A stretch of 64,000 bases of DNA, taken from Mycobacterium stomatepiae (GTDB taxonomy: Bacteria > Actinomycetota > Actinomycetes > Mycobacteriales > Mycobacteriaceae). The DNA is taken from assembly GCF_010731715.1 (NCBI RefSeq), contig NZ_AP022587.1, forward strand, positions 868,001 through 932,000, written 5' to 3'. The notes beneath the pieces were generated by a model that was given only the letters and a program-made list of their open reading frames with translations, was not told where the DNA came from and searched no databases. Positions within the stretch are counted from its first letter, which is position 1, and each line of letters starts with the position of its first letter. A program made the position numbers and the translations under genes. This document shows positions 47,681 through 60,296 of this stretch, in pieces.

Positions 47681-47930
47681 GCGTCCTCCCAGTCAACGTT
47701 GATGGGTCGCGGGTAACTTTACGACGCTTAGCGCCGGTCGATGCCCGAAACCGGATGCCCCGCAACGGTTGCTCGGCCGGTCCCGAAGCGACCGCGCTGT
47801 TCTGCTCAGATGGCGCCGGGCACGGGGCTGTGTCACGGTTGATTGATGTGGCGGTGCATCCCTGTGCGACATCGCCTTGCGCCGATCGCCACCCGCTTTC
47901 GCGCGCTCGCAGAGGAGGACCATCGGCCAA

Positions 47931-48272
47931 GTGAGCAATTCAGACGACGATGACGGCTACCGCAAAATCGCGGTGAACGGATTGCGGCCCAACGAACTTC
48001 GCTGGGCGCTCAACCACGATTCGGTTCATGGCATTGCGTACGCGTTCAAAAACCCCGTCGCGGTCGCCGACTCCAGCGACGATCCCGACGACGATCGACT
48101 GACCTACCTGGTGCGGATCAGGCGCGACGACTTAGCCACGGCGTTGGGAAACATCAACGTATGGATCGTCAAAAATCCCGGTAAAGCCGGGATGGACGCG
48201 TACGGGTTCCTCCGGGCGCTGTCGAGAGAGGGCCTGTCCGAACGCCGGACCGGCGACGAGGAGCGCCGCTGA
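47931..48272 (+). CDS. Hypothetical protein (113 aa)
   Basis: GTG 47931 follows a GAGGAGGA ribosome site. The product starts VSNSDDDDGYRKIAVNGLRPNELRWALNHDSVHGIAYAF and ends with a charged Arg/Glu tail. It is soluble and has no cysteine or membrane segment. I do not recognise the family. It precedes the PknE-like kinase by 144 bp on the same strand, a gap with an AT-rich stretch (AACTATTAG) that may hold the kinase promoter. Confidence 0.62.
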   Translation: MSNSDDDDGYRKIAVNGLRPNELRWALNHDSVHGIAYAFKNPVAVADSSDDPDDDRLTYLVRIRRDDLATALGNINVWIVKNPGKAGMDAYGFLRALSREGLSERRTGDEERR

Positions 48273-48416
48273 TCGCCGCACTGTTCGACGGCCGTGTTCG
48301 ACCGCGTTAAGCGGCTCTTGCGCCCGGTTCTCGAATTAGCTGGCATTCTCACTATTCACCGTGCCTTCGGTTGGCCCAAACTATTAGCCTTATGCCTGGC
48401 GTAGAGGAGTCGGCGA

Positions 48417-50210
48417 ATGGGTGACACCGCGGGTTCGCGGGAGGGCTCGCAATTCGGGCCCTATCTGCTGCGACGGCTGGTGGGTCGCGGCGGGATGGGC
48501 GGCGTCTACGAGGCCGAGGACACCAGGCGCGAACGCACCGTTGCGCTGAAGCTGATGTCGCAGGCACTGTCCAGCGACCCGGTGTTCCGCACGCGCATGC
48601 AGCGCGAGGCCCGCACCGCGGGACGGCTGCAAGAGCCGCACGTGGTGCCGATTCACGACTTCGGCGAGATCGACGGCCAGCTCTACGTGGACATGCGGCT
48701 GATCGACGGCCTGGATGCCGCCACCATCTTGAGCCGGTACGGCCCGCTCAAACCGCCACGGGCCGTCGCCATCGTGCGCCAGATCGGCTCCGCGCTCGAC
48801 GCCGCGCACGCGGCCGGCATCACCCATCGCGACGTCAAACCGGAGAACATTCTGGTCAGCGGCGACGACTTCGCCTATCTCGTCGATTTCGGCATCGCCA
48901 GCGCCACCTCCGACGAGAAGCTGACGCAATTCGGCACCACGGTCGGCACCTTCAAATACATGGCCCCGGAACGGTTCAGCGACACCGAAGTCACCTACCG
49001 AGCCGACATCTACGCGCTGGCCTGCGTCCTGTACGAGTGCCTGACCGGATCGCCCCCGTTCCAGGGCGATCAGGTGAGCGTGATGAGCGCGCACTTGCAC
49101 CAGTCGATCCCGCGGCCCAGCGCCACCCGGCCGGGCATTCCGGCCGCCTTCGACCAGGTGATCGCGCGCGGCATGGCCAAAGACCCGCTGGACCGCTATC
49201 CCACCTGCGGCGACCTGTCGGCGGCCGCGTATTCCGCCCTTGCCACCCCCGACCAGGATCGGGCGACCGACATTCTGCAGCGCAGCCAGGCCGAGTTACC
49301 GCCCGCGTATGCGGGCCAAGCGCCCCTCGGATTCGCGCCCACGCCCCCGTCCATGGCCAACCAGGCCGTGGGTTGGCCCGCGTCGGCAACCGGGATTCCC
49401 GCTCCGCCGAGCGGACCGATGCCACAGCCGACGGGATGGCCCGGCAGCCCCGGCTGGAGCACCGGCGATGCCGCCAGCATGGGCATGCCGTCGTGGAACC
49501 AACCGACGCCCAAGCGTCGGAGTAATGCGTGGTTATGGGTGGGCCTGGCGGCATTCGTCGTCGTCGCGCTCGTGAGCGCGGTACTCATCGTCGCCCAGCC
49601 GTGGCGGTCGTCGGGTCCTGCGTCGAAACCGCCCGCCGCAGCCGACGCGGTCGAGCTTCGCGTCCTCGACGACGGTGTGCTGGTCGGCAGCTCCGCGGCG
49701 CCGGTCACCATCGACGTCTTCAACGAACCCATGTGCCCACCCTGTGGGAGCTTCATCCGGTCCAACGCGGGCGACATCGAAACCGCGGTCAACAACAAGA
49801 AACTCGCGGTGCGCTATCACCTGCTGGCCTTCCTCGATGACAAGTCGCACAGCAAGAACTACTCGACTCGCGCGGTGGCGGCCACGTACTGCGTCGCCGC
49901 CCAGAACGAGCCCAAGCTCTACATGAGCTTCTACTCGGGGATATTCGCCAGCTCCTTCCAACCCCAGGAAGGCGCGCCCGAAGACCGAACCGACGGCGAA
50001 CTAGCCCAATTGGCCAAAACGGTCGGCGTCGACGGCGACGTGATCAACTGCATCAAAGCGGGCGACGACATGGCGACCGCCAAGGCCAAGGCCGACGCCG
50101 GCGACACGACGCTGGCCGGGTTCAATGCCTCAGGCACGCCGTTCGTCTGGGACGGCAGCAAGTCGATCAACTACCAAGACGCGACCTGGCTGACCAAGCT
50201 GCTGGGTTAG
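48417..50210 (+). CDS. pknE: PknE-type receptor Ser/Thr kinase with periplasmic DsbA-like domain
   Basis: 597 residues. The kinase domain shows GRGGMG, ALKLMSQAL, HRDVKPENIL, DFG and a TTVGTFKYMAPERF activation segment. A Pro/Gly-rich juxtamembrane stretch (about 300-360) precedes the helix AWLWVGLAAFVVVALVSAVLIV. The periplasmic part is a thioredoxin/DsbA-like domain with VTIDVFNEPMCPPCGSF (CPPC) and a cis-Pro-type ASGTPFVWDG, as in PknE of M. tuberculosis (Rv1743), which responds to nitric oxide/redox stress. The ATG follows TAGAGGAG. The gene is in tandem with a second, similar kinase at 50821. Confidence 0.93.
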   Translation: MGDTAGSREGSQFGPYLLRRLVGRGGMGGVYEAEDTRRERTVALKLMSQALSSDPVFRTRMQREARTAGRLQEPHVVPIHDFGEIDGQLYVDMRLIDGLDAATILSRYGPLKPPRAVAIVRQIGSALDAAHAAGITHRDVKPENILVSGDDFAYLVDFGIASATSDEKLTQFGTTVGTFKYMAPERFSDTEVTYRADIYALACVLYECLTGSPPFQGDQVSVMSAHLHQSIPRPSATRPGIPAAFDQVIARGMAKDPLDRYPTCGDLSAAAYSALATPDQDRATDILQRSQAELPPAYAGQAPLGFAPTPPSMANQAVGWPASATGIPAPPSGPMPQPTGWPGSPGWSTGDAASMGMPSWNQPTPKRRSNAWLWVGLAAFVVVALVSAVLIVAQPWRSSGPASKPPAAADAVELRVLDDGVLVGSSAAPVTIDVFNEPMCPPCGSFIRSNAGDIETAVNNKKLAVRYHLLAFLDDKSHSKNYSTRAVAATYCVAAQNEPKLYMSFYSGIFASSFQPQEGAPEDRTDGELAQLAKTVGVDGDVINCIKAGDDMATAKAKADAGDTTLAGFNASGTPFVWDGSKSINYQDATWLTKLLG

Positions 50211-50235
50211 TCGGCTCCGACTGTTCGGCGTTGCA

Positions 50236-50570
50236 TCAGATCATGTTCGCGACTTGAGGGTCGGCGGTCACCCCGAGCAGGTGTGGCTGCGCTTCCAGCA
50301 TGGCCTGCGTCGCGAGCCGTCCGGCTTCCACGGCGGCGTCGATCTTCTTGAAGTCCAGCGGACCGATCGTCGCGGTCGAGGCCGCCAGGTCGACGGTGCG
50401 CCTGCCCGGCATCTTCGCGCCTCGTCGCTGGCGAGTAGCGAGGGCCCCTGGTGGGCATCGACGACTGAATTCACCGGTCCCCCAAGTGTTCCCGGGATCG
50501 GCGAGACACTGATCCACACGATGATAATGGGCAGCGGGTTGACCGCCGTCCCAGATTCTCGCACTCACCC
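50236..50570 (-). pseudogene. Decayed 3' end of a patatin-like phospholipase gene
   Basis: Between the two kinases the minus strand carries fragments in more than one frame. One reads NPLPIIIVWISVSPIPGTLGGPVNSVVDAHQ, another VDLAASTATIGPLDFKKIDAAVEAGRLATQAMLEAQPHLL, matching the C-terminal end of patatin-like proteins in mycobacteria. No intact N-terminal GxSxG part is present. The remaining sequence to 50820 shows no gene apart from the ribosome site of the second kinase. Confidence 0.5.
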
Positions 50571-50820
50571 ACCGCTGAGCGCCGCGCGCCGAACACAGTG
50601 CAGGACGAAGCATCTCATACATTCGCGTTGGCTGGAATTCGCCAACCGTTGGCACCAGCCCGGCCCCAGGCACCGCGAATATCGGCAGTCCGCGCGAAAA
50701 CACCGGCCCTCGTGGAGTTGACACAAACGCACATGTGCCATCGCGATGTTGTAGTTTTCGAGCGACGATATTGGCCGGGGCTTACCGTCATGGTTGCCAG
50801 ACCGTGAATAGGAGTCAGCG

Positions 50821-52524
<1,704 letters not shown>

Positions 52525-53634
52525 CCCGTGCCCGGATCCGTTGTCTCCACGACACCGTTGAAGATCACCATCTCGAATCGGCGCTCGCCGTCGAGCGCGA
52601 AGACGGTCGCCATAGTTAGCAGCGTCAGCTGCGCAATGGTGCTGGCGTACAACGCTTTTACCTGACCCGCCGGCCGCGCCGTCTCGACAACCGTCTCGCG
52701 GCTCTTGACATAGCGGTACGCCTTGGCTGTGGGCACGACATCCGCGGTGGGCAGCTCGTATTCGACCGCCAACTGGCGCAGACCGGGCGCGTAGTCGACG
52801 GAGACCTTGGGGGTGATGCCGGACGGCAACGGCATTGCGGTCAGGGCGGATTCGACGTCGTGCGCCAACTCGGCCGGAGCCGACGGCGACGCGTCCGGCA
52901 GCTGCCGCAACCCGGCCCGAAGCAGGCCGGTCAGCGCGGCCACCTGGGCTTCGATTTTCACGTTCTGCCGCTCCACCTGAACGGCCAGGCCATCGAGGTT
53001 ATAGATTTCGCTTTCCAGCACAACGCCTTTGGGCCAGCAGCTGCGCTGCCATTCGCGCCGGCGCGAGAGTTCGGCTCTCGCTTCGGCGGCCCGCACCGCC
53101 GCGTAGAGAGCCCTGGTGGTCTCGAGCTCTTTCAATCGCTGTTGTTCACGCACCGGGTGCCGGCGGCGGGCCAGCTGGTATTGGTACCGGGCCTGGCCCA
53201 GCAGCCGCTCGGCATCCGGCAGCCTGTCGTAGGCCGGCGGCTGCACGAAGTCCGCCAGCCGAGGCAACGGTTCAGCGATCTCCAGGTAGTGGAGCCGCAT
53301 TTCGCAGGCTTCGGCGTTTTCGCGGGCCTTGCCGACGGTGTAGTAGCGCTCCAGCATCCGGCACGCCGACTCCCAATTCTCGATGCTCGATCGCTGCGAG
53401 GAGCGCCACAGGTTCCAGAGCGCGTGGTACGCCTCCAGTTCGGCGGCGCGACGCTGGCCGTCGTCGAATGGCCCCATGCTCTCCCCTGACCGACTTCCGT
53501 CCCTTCAGAACTTAACGCGTCAGGTGCGACAGGTGCAGCGGGGCGTTGTCCCGGACGTCCGGAGTCGCCGGGCATGGGGGCCACGGATTACCAAGCTCCG
53601 CGAGCGCGGTCGGCCCCCACGCCCGGCGACGGAC

Positions 53635-55683
<2,049 letters not shown>

Positions 55684-55842
55684 CTCGGCCTTGGTGAAGA
55701 CATTGGAGCCGAAGACTTCGCCGGGAACCTCACCGGCAACGAAGCTGATGGCCGGGGGAAGTTATGCCTCGACGTTGTTGATCGCCTGCAGGCGTACTGC
55801 GTTTCCGCTCAATGGAGTTCCTATCGCTGAGGGGGGTCAACG

Positions 55843-55877
55843 ACCTTCCCCTGCGGGAAGGTGGACCGCCCCACCTT
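55843..55877 (-). promoter_or_regulatory. Mutually exclusive hairpins in the glutamine synthetase leader
   Basis: Upstream of the glutamine synthetase, two perfect stem-loops overlap. One pairs ACCTTCCC (55843-55850) with GGGAAGGT (55855-55862) around a 4-base loop; the other pairs AAGGTGG (55858-55864) with CCACCTT (55871-55877) around 6 bases. They share 55858-55862, so only one can form at a time. In the minus-strand mRNA they sit 31-65 nt before the TTG start, a layout fit for attenuation or riboswitch-like control. A further GC-rich GCGCGC-GTCAACG-GCGCGC hairpin (about 55905-55923) lies between here and cysW. Confidence 0.5.
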
Positions 55878-55958
55878 AGGAACCTTCGATTCCGAACTTG
55901 TTACGCGCGCGTCAACGGCGCGCTTCAAGCATTGCGGAAGTGAGACGACCTGTTTACG

Positions 55959-56789
55959 TCAGGCCACCGCGTTGACCCGCTTCCGGCGCACCAGCAGCGT
56001 CGTTTTGACGAGCAGAAACACCACCGCAACCCCCATGAGCAGCGTGGATAGTGCATAAGCGCCGTACTCGGCGCCGCGGGCGTAGCGATCGTTCACCAGC
56101 AGCGTCAGGGTTTGCGACTCCCCCGGCAGGTTCGACGACACCATGATGACCCCGCCGAATTCGCCGAGCGTGCGCGCGGTGGTCAGGACCGTGCCATAGA
56201 TCAGGCCCCACCGGATGGTCGGCAGGGTGATCCGCCAAAACGTCGGCCACGGGCCCGAACCGAGCGTCGCCGCCGCCTGCTCCTGTTCGGTCCCCACCTC
56301 CTGCAGCACCGGTTGGACCTCGCGCACGACGAACGGCAGGGTGACAAAGATGCTGACGAGGATCAGACCCGGTAGGCCGAAGATGACCTTGATTCCGAGA
56401 TCGTTCTCCACGAAGCCCAGCGCGCCCGCCGAACCCCACAGCAGGATCAGTGCGACTCCGACGATGATCGGCGAAACCGCAAAGGGCAGGTCGACTATCG
56501 CTTGCAGCGCGGCCCGCCCCCGAAACCGGCTGCGCGCGAGCAACAACGAGGTGAGCACACCGAAGACCACGTTCAGCGGCACCACAATGGCGACCACCAA
56601 CAGCGACAGCTGCAGCGCCGAGATCGCCGCCGGCGTGGTGATCCATGCGTAGAACTGACCCAACCCGGGCTTGAACGTGCGCCACAGGATGATCGACACC
56701 GGAACGATCAGCATCACACCGATATAGATCAGTGTCACGGACCGGGTCAGGTAGCGGGCCCACAATGACCCCCCAGATAACGGGGTCAC
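55959..56789 (-). CDS. cysW: Sulfate ABC transporter permease CysW
   Basis: 276 residues with six membrane spans and the permease EAA-type loop EVGTEQEQAAATLGSGPWPTFWRITLPTIRWGLIYG that contacts the ATPase. LGEFGGVIMVSSNLPGESQTLTLLVNDRY is diagnostic for CysW. With CysT it forms the membrane pore for sulfate/thiosulfate import. It overlaps cysT by ATGA. In M. tuberculosis cysA1 (ATPase) follows cysW; here the next downstream gene is glutamine synthetase and no cysA is present, so the ATPase must be encoded elsewhere. Confidence 0.93.
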   Translation of the reverse strand: MTPLSGGSLWARYLTRSVTLIYIGVMLIVPVSIILWRTFKPGLGQFYAWITTPAAISALQLSLLVVAIVVPLNVVFGVLTSLLLARSRFRGRAALQAIVDLPFAVSPIIVGVALILLWGSAGALGFVENDLGIKVIFGLPGLILVSIFVTLPFVVREVQPVLQEVGTEQEQAAATLGSGPWPTFWRITLPTIRWGLIYGTVLTTARTLGEFGGVIMVSSNLPGESQTLTLLVNDRYARGAEYGAYALSTLLMGVAVVFLLVKTTLLVRRKRVNAVA

Positions 56790-57679
56790 GCCGCCTTTTC
56801 CTCACGTTTGGCGGTGCGCCCGCCCAGGATTCGTAACAGCACCAGCACGGTGAACGAGATCGACAGCAACACAATGGATATTGCGGCCGCTCCGGTACGG
56901 TCGTCGTTCTCGATCAAGGAGCGTATCCACTGCGACGAGACCTCGGTCCTGCCCGGAACCGCACCGCCGATGGTCACCACCGAGCCGAACTCGGCGATAC
57001 AGCGGGAGAAGGCCAACCCGGCGCCGGTCAGCAACGAGGGCAGCAGCGAGGGCAGCACAATCGTGGTGAACACCTTGACACCGCTGGCGCCCAGGGACGC
57101 CGCCGCCTCCTCGACGTCGCGATCGATCTCCAGCAGCACAGGCTGGACGGCGCGCACCACCAGCGGCAGGGTCACGAACGCCAGCGCCATCCCCACCCCG
57201 GGGGGCGTGTGCTGCAGATGAATATGTACCGGGCTGTTCTTGCCGTAGAGGGCCAGCATCACCAGGCTGGTCACGATCGTCGGTAACGCGAACGGCAGAT
57301 CGATCACCGCGTCGATCAGCCCCTTTCCGAAGAAGTCGTCGCGCACCAACACCCACGCGGTCGCCAGCCCGAATACCACGTCGAGGATCGTCACCACGAC
57401 GGAAATCCCGAACGTCACCTGAAACGACTGCACCGCGGCGTGCGAGGTGACCGCCAGCCAGAACGCCTGCCAGCCGCCGCCGGCGGCCTGCCACGCAATG
57501 GCCGCCAGCGGCAACAGCACGATCACCGAGAGCCACAGCGTCGTCACCCCGACGCGAAGTGACGTGAGACCGGACCGAGTGGTTGGCCGTAGCCCTTCTG
57601 GAGGCTCCGGAGGTTGGCTACCGGGTTGCGCCAAGTCGGGGCGGATGGCCTCAGGGTTGGGAACGATCGCGGTCGTCAT
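56786..57679 (-). CDS. cysT: Sulfate ABC transporter permease CysT
   Basis: 297 residues from ATG 57679 (MTTAIVPNPEAIRPDLAQPG). After a Pro-rich cytoplasmic leader there are six spans and the EAA loop EIDRDVEEAAASLGASGVKVFTTIVLPSLLPSLLTG, with FSRCIAEFGSVVTIGGAVPGRTEV typical of CysT. It pairs with CysW. The start overlaps the subI stop (ATGA) and the stop overlaps cysW, so the three genes form one tightly coupled operon. The frame further upstream is subI shadow. Confidence 0.94.
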   Translation of the reverse strand: MTTAIVPNPEAIRPDLAQPGSQPPEPPEGLRPTTRSGLTSLRVGVTTLWLSVIVLLPLAAIAWQAAGGGWQAFWLAVTSHAAVQSFQVTFGISVVVTILDVVFGLATAWVLVRDDFFGKGLIDAVIDLPFALPTIVTSLVMLALYGKNSPVHIHLQHTPPGVGMALAFVTLPLVVRAVQPVLLEIDRDVEEAAASLGASGVKVFTTIVLPSLLPSLLTGAGLAFSRCIAEFGSVVTIGGAVPGRTEVSSQWIRSLIENDDRTGAAAISIVLLSISFTVLVLLRILGGRTAKREEKAA

Positions 57680-58713
57680 CCGGTGGCCTGCACGTAGACC
57701 TTGGTGATGCTGCCCGTGTTCTTGTCGAAGAGCTGCTGGTCCGCATTGCCCCAGCCGCCGAGGTCGTCGATCGTCCACAGTTTTATCGGGACGGGATACC
57801 GATCCCGGAAGGTGCTGGCGACGGCCGGATCGATCGGGCGGAATCCGGTCTGCGCCCATAGCTTCTGGGCCGCGGCGGTGTATTGAAAGTTCTTGAAGGC
57901 CGTGGCGACGTCGAGGTGCGCGCTGGTGCTCGCCACCGCGACCGGGTTCTCGATCTTGAAGGTCTGCGACGGGATGAGGTGTTCGACGGGTTTGCCTTGT
58001 CGTTCGGCAGCAATGGCTTCGTTTTCGTAGCTGATCAAGACATCGCCGCTGCCCTCGGCAAAGACAGCGGTGGCAATCCGCCCCGAACCGGGACGCAGCT
58101 TGACGTGTTCGTGCACCAACTTACTGATGAAGTCGATACCGGCCTGGGCATCCGCGCCACCACGACTCTTGGCGGCATACGGCGCCAACAGGTTCCACTT
58201 CGCCGAACCCGAACTCAGCGGGCTGGGCGTGATGATCTCGACCCCGGGCCGGAGCAGGTCGTCCCAGTCCCGAATGTTCTTCGGATTGCCCTTGCGCACA
58301 ACCAATGTCACGACCGACCCGAACGGATTGCCGTGACCCGCTTGCCGGTCCCAATCCGCGGAGACCTTGCCGGCCTTGACCAATCGGGTGATGTCGGGCC
58401 CGACCGAGAAGTTCACGACGTCGGCGGGTTTCCCCTCGACGACCCCGCGTGACTGGTCGGCAGACGCGGCGTAGGACGTGATCACCTGCACGCCCTTGCC
58501 TTCCTGGGTTTCGTTGAATGCCGGAATCACCGCGCTCCAACCGGGTTCGGGCACCGAATAGGCGACAAGGGTGATCTTGATGTTCGCATTGCTCAGTGTG
58601 CCGCCACCCACGACATCGCTGGCGCCGCCGGCACATGCCGCCACCAGACCGACGACCGACAGGAGCGCGGCGAGGTGACGCCACCGCTGTGCGATACGAA
58701 TGTCGTCGTACAT
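57676..58713 (-). CDS. subI: Sulfate-binding lipoprotein SubI
   Basis: 345 residues with a lipoprotein signal: basic N-terminus, hydrophobic HLAALLSVVGLVAAC and a lipobox LVAAC, so Cys about 27 would be lipidated. The mature part has the sulfate-binding fold: LVAYSVPEPGWSAVIPAFNETQEGKGVQVITSYAASADQSRGVVEGKPADVVNFS, then DVLISYENEAIAAERQGKPVEHLIPSQTFKIENPVAV. It captures sulfate or thiosulfate outside the membrane and delivers it to CysT/CysW. It leads the operon; ATG 58713 follows GGAAGG. Confidence 0.94.
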   Translation of the reverse strand: MYDDIRIAQRWRHLAALLSVVGLVAACAGGASDVVGGGTLSNANIKITLVAYSVPEPGWSAVIPAFNETQEGKGVQVITSYAASADQSRGVVEGKPADVVNFSVGPDITRLVKAGKVSADWDRQAGHGNPFGSVVTLVVRKGNPKNIRDWDDLLRPGVEIITPSPLSSGSAKWNLLAPYAAKSRGGADAQAGIDFISKLVHEHVKLRPGSGRIATAVFAEGSGDVLISYENEAIAAERQGKPVEHLIPSQTFKIENPVAVASTSAHLDVATAFKNFQYTAAAQKLWAQTGFRPIDPAVASTFRDRYPVPIKLWTIDDLGGWGNADQQLFDKNTGSITKVYVQATG

Positions 58714-59190
58714 GAGCCGGCCTTCCGGTGCGGGACTTGGGTGCGTCGATCCCGTTGCTGCGGAAGGGCACTAGGGCATTCGAGGAATTCGCCAACTCAC
58801 GACCGGACCGCGCACGGACAGGAGAGTCAGCGACAACAGCACACGACGACAGAGGGCTCCAGAGAACGGGCTCCCTCGTGCATGGCGCGAGCGGAGCAAA
58901 GCGCAGGTACTCGCACCGCGATGCCGCAACGCGGTATCCGTCGTTGCCAGGGCATCGACGCCGGCCGAACACCGGCTTAGCCGTGCGTGACGTCGCCGTC
59001 GCGCATCCGACGAGCGGCGGGCCCGCCGACAGCGCCGGGGGCGGCGTAAAAAGTCACGTTGATGAAAAGAGCCGGACACCGTCGGGTACCTGGTCGAGCA
59101 GTGCGATCTCAGGCCGGCAACATATCGGCGCGTTCGTCCACGATATCGCCGAGTTCGGAGTTCAATGCTCCGGAGAGGGCGACGAGTAGC
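58714..59190. other. Intergenic region between subI and the C39-like gene
   Basis: About 480 bp without a convincing gene. Frames here are Arg-rich shadows. It must hold the divergent promoters for the sulfate operon (minus) and the secreted C39-like protein (plus). I saw no recognisable riboswitch consensus; two GGGCTCC copies near 58855-58875 are the only clear repeat. Confidence 0.4.
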
Positions 59191-59237
59191 CCTTTTCTCA
59201 ATACCGTTACGCGCCGCGACCGCGGCTCGAGAAAAGG
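59191..59237 (+). promoter_or_regulatory. Hairpin sequestering the ribosome-binding site of the C39-like gene
   Basis: CCTTTTCTC (59191-59199) is perfectly complementary to GAGAAAAGG (59229-59237), and the latter contains the AAAAGG ribosome site 6 nt before the ATG at 59244. The loop carries a smaller GCCGC-GACC-GCGGC stem. In the folded state translation would be blocked, as in RNA thermometers or ligand-controlled leaders. Confidence 0.6.
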
Positions 59238-59243
59238 ACGCCG

Positions 59244-59912
59244 ATGGCTCGTACCCCGACGACAAAGGTCGCCGCGGCCCTGCAGGTTGCCACCCTGATC
59301 TGTGCAACCGCCGCGACGTCATCGATCACCTGGGCAGCGGCGGCCCGCGCCACCCCGGGCCCACCCGCACCGGACGCCGATCACGAGGTGGGCATGTACG
59401 GCGATCCGGCGGCCGCCGCGCCCTATTGGCGCCGTCAGCACGCATCGGACTGCGGCGAGATCGCAGCCGCCGATGTCGTCGGCGAGCTCACCGGCCGCCA
59501 GCCCACCGAGCGACAGATCACCGCCGTGGCCGAAAATACCGCAGGGGCAACGGGTTCCAGACCGATATGGACTCCCCCCGGCAACACCGACATCAGAGAC
59601 TTACCGTTACTGCTCTGGCACTACTGGGTCAGGGCCGACAACATCCAGACCAATATCGTTGCCCTACAACAGGACCTGGCCGAGAAGCGCAAGGTGATCG
59701 CCTTGGTGAACGCCGAGACCATCTGGAACCGTCCCGGCAACCGTGACGTCGCGAACCACTTCGTCGTCGTCACCGGTATCGATACCAAGGCCGGTGTGGT
59801 GCATCTCAACGACAGCGGCATCGATACGGGCCGCGACGAGCAGATTCCGATCGCCACCTTCGAGCGGGCGTGGGCACCCAACCGCAACTCCGCGGTCGTG
59901 ACCCGGGCCTGA
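59244..59912 (+). CDS. Secreted C39-like peptidase-family protein
   Basis: 222 residues with a signal peptide (MARTPTTKVAAALQVATLICATAATSSITWAAAARA) likely cleaved after Ala. The mature domain has the papain-like C39 layout: candidate Cys in QHASDCGEIAAADVVGELTG, His in NHFVVVTGID and Asn/Asp in HLNDSGID. Similar secreted mycobacterial proteins are of unknown substrate. No export ABC partner is adjacent, so it probably is a stand-alone secreted hydrolase. Its translation may be controlled by the hairpin just upstream. Confidence 0.82.
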   Translation: MARTPTTKVAAALQVATLICATAATSSITWAAAARATPGPPAPDADHEVGMYGDPAAAAPYWRRQHASDCGEIAAADVVGELTGRQPTERQITAVAENTAGATGSRPIWTPPGNTDIRDLPLLLWHYWVRADNIQTNIVALQQDLAEKRKVIALVNAETIWNRPGNRDVANHFVVVTGIDTKAGVVHLNDSGIDTGRDEQIPIATFERAWAPNRNSAVVTRA

Positions 59913-59932
59913 AAAGGGAGGTTAAATCAGTT

Positions 59933-60205
59933 TCAGGTAAGGCTTTTCATCGGACCCGACGCGATCTCTGCGGATCCACGACCGTTGGCGAGGCTGCACG
60001 ACTCGGCCAGCTCGGGCCCGTAGGTGGCCGCACCGCACTCACATTCCCAGCAGATGTGCCGGCCGCAGGAACACGGAATGGTGGCCACGATCATGTGTCC
60101 CGGCAGAAGCCAGTGACCACGTGCACACCGTTGTGGTGGTCTGTCCATCCATTGCGTTCGCGAGCCATGCGCCAGATCGTTGACATGAACACTCACGGGC
60201 ACCAC
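59933..60205 (-). CDS. Small zinc-ribbon-like protein
   Basis: About 90 residues: VHVNDLAHGSRTQWMDRPPQRCARGHWLLPGHMIVATIPCSCGRHICWECECGAATYGPELAESCS. Cysteines and His (RCARGH, CSCGRHICWECECG) suggest a zinc ribbon or knuckle. The start is uncertain (GTG 60205 or a nearby GTG/ATG). It is convergent with the C39-like gene, 20 bp away. Function unknown; the pattern is compact and unlikely to arise by chance. Confidence 0.6.
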   Translation of the reverse strand: MVPVSVHVNDLAHGSRTQWMDRPPQRCARGHWLLPGHMIVATIPCSCGRHICWECECGAATYGPELAESCSLANGRGSAEIASGPMKSLT

Positions 60206-60296
60206 CCTCGCATCGGCCTCGACGCCATGCCAGGGTGATGTACGAATCGTTATCGTCTTGTTGACCGTGTCGTTGCCTGCGAATTCGGGCGGGCAA

